The notes under the pieces: model-generated
What the model saw: the letters and a program-made list of their open reading frames with translations, nothing else
What the model was told of the DNA's origin: nothing
Databases searched by the model: none
Source: Ophthalmolycus amberensis
Lineage: Eukaryota; Chordata; Actinopteri; Perciformes; Zoarcidae
Assembly (NCBI GenBank): GCA_024529925.1
Contig: JAFEUB010000772.1
Coordinates: 62,001 to 126,000, forward strand
Length of the DNA: 64,000 nucleotides
Reading direction: 5' to 3'
Part shown: piece after piece, positions 58,486 through 64,000 of the stretch
Numbering within the stretch: the stretch's first letter is position 1
Layout: every line of letters starts with the position of its first letter
Made by a program: the position numbers and the translations under genes

Positions 58486-61092
58486 ATGGAAAACTCTCGT
58501 ACAGTATTTCACACCAGAAACCAAGTTGGTTCAAAGATGGAATTTAATTCCAAAGAGGTTGAACCTCCAATGGATTTTTACCTCAGTTCACTGGAGGAAC
58601 AAGTAAGATGTGAACTGTTGGACAGCGAGGCGAGGCTCACCCGAACAACAACTAAGGACAGAGTCCTCCTAGAAATTAATGAAGACCGTCTTCAACATTT
58701 TCTAGATGTTCTCCACGAAAAGACCGAGGAGGAGATGAACATATCTAAGATGTTCTGTCAGGCTAACGCCAAGCTGAAGCTGAAAGATTGTCATCTACGA
58801 TGGCAAGAGGAGAAGTCTTCCTATCAAGCCCAGTTGGACGAACAGAGAGCAGCTCTGAAAGACACACAGGACCTGCTGGAGACTGCCCGTCACATTCAGC
58901 CTAAAACTACCACCGAGGAGGAGATGGAGGTATCTAAGAACCTCTGTCAGGCTGCTGTTGATAAACACTTAGATGTCATCAGTCAGCTCAAGGAGGCTCT
59001 TCATAAGGCCGAACAGGAGCTGAAAAATGGACATCTACAATGGCAAGAGGAGAAGTCCTCCCTCAAAGCACGCCAGCAAAACAACTGTGACCACTTTCAC
59101 TCCCAGGTGCAGGTCATCGCATCCATTCGCGCACAAGAGCAGGAAGCAGTAAAACAGAAGCTGGAAAAAGCTCAGGCTTTCTATAAAGCCGAGATGGACG
59201 AACAGAGAGCGGAGACAAACAGGATCGCAGCAGCTCTGAACGAAACACAGGACCTGCTGGAGACTGAGCGTCTCCGTTTCCAGGAACAGTCATCCCTCAC
59301 GGCACACCTGGAAAAAACCTGCAGGGACCACGATCATGCCCAGCTGAAGAACATAGCTACTCTTCAAACATTGGAGGAGAAAGCTACGCAGATGGTCAAA
59401 ATAGACCAGGCGTCCCAAGCCCAGCTCGACGAACAAAGAGCGGAGATAAACAGGATCGCAGCAGCTCTGAACGAAACACAGGACCTGCTGGAGACTGAGC
59501 GTGTTCAACATAAAACTACCACCAAGGCTGAGTTGGAGATATCTAAGAATCTCTATCAGGCTAGAATTGTTGAACTGGCAGATGAGAACAGTAAGCTCAA
59601 GGCAGCCTTTTTCAAGGCTCAGAATGAGCTGAAGAACAGAGATTTACTGTGGCAACAGGAGAAGTCTTCCTACTTGGATCGGAATAAAAAGGCCTGGGGA
59701 CTTTATCATACTCTGGTGAAGACCACAGCTGATTCTGGAAGAATGGAGAATGAGGCTAAGCAGACCCTGCAGAGATTCCAGGCAGACCATAAAGGCCAGC
59801 TGGAGGAGCAGAGAGCGGAGACAAACAGGATCGCAGCAGCTCTGAAAGAAACACAGGACCTGCTGGAGACTGAGCGTGTTCAACATAAACCTACCACCAA
59901 GGCTGAGATGGAGATATCTAAGAATCTCTATCAGGCTAGAATTGTTGAACTGGCAGATGAGAACAGTAAGCTCAAGGCAGCCTTTTTCAAGGCTCAGAAT
60001 GAGCTGAAGAATAGAGATTTACTGTGGCAACAGGAGAAGTCTTCCTACTTGGATCGGAATAAAAAAGCCTGGGGACTTTATCATACTCTGGTGAAGACCA
60101 CAGCTGATTCTGGAAGAATGGAGAATGAGGCTAAGCAGACCCTGCAGAGATTCCAGGCAGACCATAAAGGCCAGCTGGAGGAGCAGAGAGCGGAGACAAA
60201 CAGGATCGCAGCAGCTCTGAAAGAAACACAGGACCTGCTGGAGACTGAGCGTGTTCAACATAAAACTACCACCAAGGCTGAGATGGAGATATCTAAGAAT
60301 CTCTGTCAGGCTAGAATTGTTGAACTGGAAGATGAGAACAGTAAGCTCAAGGCAGCCTTTATCAAGGCTCAGAATGAGCTGAAGAATAGAGATGTACTGT
60401 GGCAACAGGAGAAGTCTTCCTACTTGGATCGGAATAAAAAAACCTGGGGACTTTATCATACTCTGGTGAAGATCACAGCTGATTCTGGAAGAATGGAGAA
60501 GGAGGCTAAGCAGAAGCTGCAGAGATTCCAGGCAGACCATGAAGGCCAGCTGGAGGAACAGAGAGCGGAGACAAACAGGATCGCAGCAGCTCTGAACGAA
60601 ACACAGGACCTGCTGGAGACTGAGCATCTCCGTTTCCAGGAGCAGTCATCCCTCACGGCACACCTGGAAAAAACCTGCAGGGACCACGATCATGCCCAGC
60701 TGAAGAACATAGCTACTCTTCAAACATTGGAGGAGAAAGCTATGCAGATGGTCAAAATAGACCAGGCGTCCCAAGCCCAGCTCGACGAACAAAGAGCGGA
60801 GATAAACAGCATCAAAGCAGCTCTGAAAGAAACACAGGACCTGCTGGAGACTGAGCGTGTTCAACATAAAACTACCACCAAGGCTGAGTTGGAGATATTT
60901 GAGAATCTCTGTCTGGCTCTGTCAGAGACAAACAGGATCAAAGCAGCCCAGAAAAATACAGAAGATCTGTTAGGAGATGAGCGTTCTCTTCGGCAGCACG
61001 AGAAGTGCATCCATCAGGCCACCGAAGAAGATCTTCAGAACCGCATCACCAACATGCAGAAGAAGAAGAAAAAATGGTTCAAACTCTTCTAA
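58486..61092 (+). CDS. Unrecognised long coiled-coil protein built of tandem modules
   Basis: Single uninterrupted ORF; the frame opens at an ATG at 58408 (894 residues), but the ATG at 58486 (868 residues) has the better context and follows a splice-acceptor-like CCTTTCAG. No known domain is recognised. The whole chain is charged and heptad-like, predicting a rod. A module ending EQRAETNRIAAALNETQDLL recurs about seven times. DNA-level repeats are a 375-bp unit at 59500-59874, 59875-60249 and 60250-60624, and a 231-bp unit at 59269-59499 and 60625-60855, giving the order B-A-A-A-B-partial A. The first two A units are nearly identical, so duplication or homogenisation is recent. The tail is basic and aromatic (KKKKKWFKLF). 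There is no signal peptide or membrane helix. It could be a lineage-specific cytoskeletal or Golgi-type protein; whether it is expressed is unknown. Confidence 0.75.
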   Translation: MENSRTVFHTRNQVGSKMEFNSKEVEPPMDFYLSSLEEQVRCELLDSEARLTRTTTKDRVLLEINEDRLQHFLDVLHEKTEEEMNISKMFCQANAKLKLKDCHLRWQEEKSSYQAQLDEQRAALKDTQDLLETARHIQPKTTTEEEMEVSKNLCQAAVDKHLDVISQLKEALHKAEQELKNGHLQWQEEKSSLKARQQNNCDHFHSQVQVIASIRAQEQEAVKQKLEKAQAFYKAEMDEQRAETNRIAAALNETQDLLETERLRFQEQSSLTAHLEKTCRDHDHAQLKNIATLQTLEEKATQMVKIDQASQAQLDEQRAEINRIAAALNETQDLLETERVQHKTTTKAELEISKNLYQARIVELADENSKLKAAFFKAQNELKNRDLLWQQEKSSYLDRNKKAWGLYHTLVKTTADSGRMENEAKQTLQRFQADHKGQLEEQRAETNRIAAALKETQDLLETERVQHKPTTKAEMEISKNLYQARIVELADENSKLKAAFFKAQNELKNRDLLWQQEKSSYLDRNKKAWGLYHTLVKTTADSGRMENEAKQTLQRFQADHKGQLEEQRAETNRIAAALKETQDLLETERVQHKTTTKAEMEISKNLCQARIVELEDENSKLKAAFIKAQNELKNRDVLWQQEKSSYLDRNKKTWGLYHTLVKITADSGRMEKEAKQKLQRFQADHEGQLEEQRAETNRIAAALNETQDLLETEHLRFQEQSSLTAHLEKTCRDHDHAQLKNIATLQTLEEKAMQMVKIDQASQAQLDEQRAEINSIKAALKETQDLLETERVQHKTTTKAELEIFENLCLALSETNRIKAAQKNTEDLLGDERSLRQHEKCIHQATEEDLQNRITNMQKKKKKWFKLF
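59269..60855 (+). repeat. Pair of 231-bp coding repeats bracketing the A array
   Basis: B (59269-59499) and B' (60625-60855) both start with (C)ATCTCCGTTTCCAGGA-type sequence, run through GCACACCTGGAAAAAACCTG and encode EKTCRDHDHAQLKNIATLQ. They flank the A array, which points to an earlier duplication of a larger B-A block. Confidence 0.88.
59500..60624 (+). repeat. Three tandem 375-bp coding repeats
   Basis: Units A1, A2 and A3 each start CGTGTTCAACATAAA and end GACCTGCTGGAGACTGAG. 375 bp is 125 codons, so the frame is kept. A1 and A2 differ at very few positions; A3 is more diverged. Confidence 0.9.
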
Positions 61093-61149
61093 TGCCGGGC
61101 TCCCTACTGTCAAAACATCAGACAGTAAAACACTGACGGGGCACATTTT

Positions 61150-62010
61150 ACTGCACAGGTACTTCTACTTTTGGTACTTTAAGTACATCTTGCTGATGTA
61201 ACATACTTGACGAAGGTTTTGAATGCAGGACTTTTACTCGTCGTGGATTGTTTCATCAGTATGGTATTAGTACTTTTACTGTAGTGAAGGATCTGAATAA
61301 TTTTTCCTCCACTAATTACTTGTAAGTGAGTTTGGCAAATAGTTACTATACAAACAGTGGTTCTTACCCTGGCTCCAGATCCTTGACCGGATTGAGGATC
61401 TGGAGCCAGGGTTAGGAACCACTGTTTGTATTTTAACTGACTTACTTGGCAAACAGTTGATGTTTAAACAGTGGTTCCGAAACCTGGCTCCGGATCCTTG
61501 ACCGGATTGAGGATCTGGAGCAAGGGTTAGGAACCACTGTTTGTACATTAACTGTTTGCCAAGTAAGTCCTTACAGTAAGTCCTTACTTGGCAAACAGTT
61601 AATATACAAACAGTGGTTCTTACCCTGGTTCCAGATCCTTGACCGGATTGAGGATCTGGAGCCAGGGTTAGGAACCACTGTTTGTATTTTAACTGACTTA
61701 CTTGGCAAACAGTTGATGTTTAAACAGTGGTTCCGAAACCTGGCTCCGGATCCTTGACCGGATTGAGGATCTGGAGCAAGGGTTAGGAACCACTGTTTGT
61801 ATGTTAAATGTTTGCCAAGTAAGTTCCTAACTTACAAGTAATTAGCGGATGAAAAATTATTCAGTTGCTTCACTCCAGTAAAAGTACTAATACCATACTG
61901 ATGAAACAATCCATGACGAGTAAAAGTCCTGCATTCAAAACCTTCGTCAAGTATGTTATAATCAGCAAGGTGTACTTAAAAGTACCAAAAGTAGAAGTAC
62001 CCGTGCAGTC
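61150..62010. mobile_element. Large foldback element with four internal hairpins
   Basis: The outer arms (about 61157-61335 and 61818-62005) are inverted copies, with GGTACTTCTACTTTTGGTAC at the left end and its reverse complement at the right. The core is a 256-bp tandem dimer holding four palindromes of about 80 bases at 61349-61430, 61464-61546, 61605-61686 and 61719-61801, each folding around GATCCTTGACCGGATTGAGG. The outer arms belong to a repeat very common in fish genomes, probably a non-autonomous DNA transposon. No protein is encoded. Confidence 0.8.
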
Positions 62011-62029
62011 AATAACCCCACGCCCCTAG

Positions 62030-62222
62030 GGTTCATTCTGTACACACGACATCATTGCACTTCTGTCCATCCTGGGAGAGGGATCCCTCCTCTGTTGCTT
62101 TCCCACAGGTTTCTTCCTCTTTCTCCCTGTTAAAGGGTTCTTTGGGGGAGTTTTTCCTGTTTCGATGCGAGGGTTCTGGGACAGAGGATGTCGTATGTGT
62201 ACAGATTGTAAAGCCCTCTGAG

Positions 62223-62257
<35 letters not shown>
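62030..62257 (+). mobile_element. Retroposon with 33-A tail
   Basis: The segment has CCTGGGAGAGGGATCCCTCC, CTCTGTTGCTTTCCCACAGG, TTTCTTCCTCTTTCTCCCTG and GTACAGATTGTAAAGCCCTC, followed by an uninterrupted run of 33 A (62225-62257). I recognise this as a frequent fish LINE/SINE 3' region. The pure A run indicates a recent insertion, or slippage. Confidence 0.65.
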
Positions 62258-62260
<3 letters not shown>

Positions 62261-62778
62261 CCTCCGCGAATCGCCACCTTATCGTGGTGGAGGAGTTTGA
62301 GTGGCTCAGTGATCCTGGGAGCTATGTTGTCCGGGGCATTAGCCCAAGGCAAAGAGGTTTCAGGGGAGAGCCCAGACTAAGAGCGGTTCAAAACGACCAA
62401 TAGATAGCCCACGGACTTTAGCCACCTCGCCCGGACCACGGAAACCGGGGCACCCTCCCGGAGCCAGACCCAGGAGGGGAGCTCGTAGGTGAGCGTCTGG
62501 TGGCCGGGCCTTTGCCCATGGGGCCCGGTCGGGCTCAGCCCGAATAAACACCATGGAGCAGCCACCCTGTGGACCCACCACCCGCAGGGACATGCATCGG
62601 GGTCGGGTGCTATGCAGACCGGGCGGCGGGTCGTGCGGGAGGCCTGGGCATGCCGATCGCCGGCGGCATGGACTAGCTCTAGGGACGTGGAACGTCACCT
62701 CGCTAGCGGGGAAAGAGTCGGAGCTGGTGCAGGAGGTGGAGCGATACCAGCTAGATATAGTTGGACTCACCTCCATTT
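62258..62778 (+). mobile_element. RTE-like LINE, 5' fragment
   Basis: A GC-rich segment typical of the 5' region of fish RTE-type LINEs leads into a short frame (to about 62775) with LALGTWNVTSLAGKESELVQ, the start of the endonuclease domain (TWNVTSL motif). It then breaks off into unrelated AT-rich sequence. Everything downstream, including the reverse transcriptase, is missing. Keeping the 5' end and losing the 3' end is opposite to the usual LINE truncation. Confidence 0.65.
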
Positions 62779-63148
62779 ACCCCTTTTACATTTTGAACTT
62801 TTGTTGAAAAAAAAGTTTTCAAACATTTTAATATTCAATATATACAAGACTCCAGTTTAATTCTCCATCTCCGTGTTGTCTTAGTTAAGTTTGGTCTCCG
62901 AAGTTATTCTGCCAAGTACACAATGCTTAGCTTATCTGTCCTTAAATGTGTTTGAGGTACGATGAAGTGACAAAGCCAGTTCTCAGAGTCCCTGGTTTTG
63001 TAATCATCATCCATCCTCAATTACTTTCCGCAACAGTGAAGACCGAGTTCCACCTTTACCAAACAGCACAAAACATCTCTCCCTGAAGATTAATTATGTT
63101 CTGAAATTGGTTTCTTCAGAAAAAAACTGAAAAGCTGACCCTTTAAAG

Positions 63149-64000
63149 CAGTGGTTTCAAACTCATTTTCGCTCCGGGCCACATCAGCATCATGGTCGCC
63201 CACAATGGGCCGGTTGTAAATTTGTGTCACATACACAAAATTTGACTTCTGCATTTGACCCATCCCTGTATATAGGGAGCAGTGGGCTGCCAATGATAGG
63301 CGCCCGGGAAGCCGGGGGTTCAGTGTATTGCTCAGGGACACTGCGGCACAGAACATGTAGTAACCAAGGATCGAACCGCCAACCTTGCGGACACCGGACG
63401 ACCCTGCCTACCCGATGAGCCATGGTCGCCCCCATACTCGTAACATATTGTTAAATAACTCTCTGCATTTGATTATTGTTTATTCAAGTGTACAAATATT
63501 GTACATGCAGTTATATAAATGTAAAAATATATTTCAGCACATTTCTGTTATTATAACTTAAATCCTTTTAATTTAGGGTTAAGAAACCCACATTACTCTA
63601 TCAAAGATCAAACTATTAAAGAAAATATCAAAGACAAATATCAAACACAAGTTATTACAATAACTTTGTTCAAAGCTTAAAATCCTTTCAAGGGTGCGTT
63701 TGCACAATCCCACATGAAGTATTTCATGTGTTTTAAAGCCACGTTTAAAGTAGTCTTCAATGTACTCACAATACATTTACATGTGAAAGAGCTGCATTTT
63801 GACATTTTAATTTTGACTTTCAATCTCAGAATTTTGACTTTCTATCATAGAATTTTGACTTTCTATCTCATAATTTCGACTATGGGGTTATTTTTATTAT
63901 AAAGTCTAACTTAAAAAAAAAAAAAAAAAAGTTTTTACTTTTTTTTTTTTTTGCTGGGGGATTCGCGGGCCACATAAAATGACGTGGCGGGCCGAATTTG
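63149..64000. mobile_element. Non-autonomous hAT-like element, running off the window
   Basis: The left end CAGTGGTTTCAAACTCATTTT, followed by CGGGCCACATCAGCA, and the right part GCGGGCCACATAAAATGACG, TGGCGGGCCGAATTTG show the CGGGCC-rich termini of a fish hAT family. The right end lies beyond base 64000. The interior is AT-rich with an ATTTTGACTTTCTATC-type tandem (63805-63880) and two homopolymers (63912-63930, 63937-63952). A SINE sits inside. Confidence 0.65.
63215..63434 (-). mobile_element. tRNA-derived SINE nested in the hAT-like element
   Basis: On the minus strand it starts GGGGCGACCATGGCTCATCG (A-box-like) and has GGTTCGATCC (B box, plus-strand 63368-63377), as in a tRNA-derived pol III promoter. 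It ends in GGATGGGTCAAATGCAGAAG and a TTTTGTG-type tail. The surrounding hAT sequence continues on both sides, so the SINE inserted later. Confidence 0.65.

Noticed and set aside
59290..60867. Several Leu- and Cys-rich minus-strand frames
   Set aside because: Antisense shadows of the repeated coiled-coil gene, repeating with the same 375/231-bp periods and lacking any recognisable domain.
62553..62807. ORF that could be taken for a host gene
   Set aside because: The GTWNVTSL motif and the GC-rich leader identify the start of a LINE endonuclease, and the frame ends soon after.

Overview
The window reads as nuclear DNA of a ray-finned (teleost, probably percomorph) fish. The evidence is intron-split vertebrate genes with GT/AG junctions, a fish-type NLR immune receptor (FISNA-NACHT-LRR-B30.2), a vertebrate tRNA-Glu gene, and repeats typical of fish (hAT-like elements, L2-like and RTE-like LINEs, a tRNA-derived SINE). 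The species cannot be named from this window.

Layout. 1-4.9 kb is gene-free and repeat-rich. 4.9-17.5 kb holds one NLR gene on the plus strand: a likely 5' exon with an ISRE-like motif, then ten coding exons (6951-16931) that join to an open frame of 1177 residues. Its large introns carry an antisense L2-like LINE, itself interrupted by a 930-bp hAT-type element. 17.5-20.6 kb is transposon debris, including a second, inverted copy of a repeat that also sits in the first NLR intron. 20.6-30.5 kb is a long stretch with no gene that I can support. 30.5-54.4 kb is a conserved vertebrate block: hmgb1 (minus), uspl1 (plus), a tRNA-Glu(TTC) gene (minus), alox5ap (plus) and medag (minus), in the same gene order as I recall for human chromosome 13q12. 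54.4-58.1 kb is repeat-rich and includes a decayed retroviral gag-like remnant. 58.5-61.1 kb is a single-exon ORF for an unrecognised, long coiled-coil protein built of recent internal duplications. 61.1-64 kb is nested mobile DNA: a foldback element with four hairpins, a poly-A retroposon, an RTE-like LINE fragment and an hAT-like element carrying a SINE.

The four syntenic genes are functionally diverse: HMGB1 is a chromatin protein and alarmin, USPL1 is a SUMO isopeptidase of Cajal bodies, ALOX5AP supports leukotriene synthesis, and MEDAG is linked to adipogenesis. They form no pathway and are held together by ancestry. The NLR is a separate, lineage-expanded immune gene.

Two otherwise well-formed genes carry single short frame breaks: a 4-bp tandem duplication in uspl1 and a 1-bp excess in medag. 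These are either sequence errors or real lesions. The most novel item is the repeat-built coiled-coil ORF at 58486-61092.
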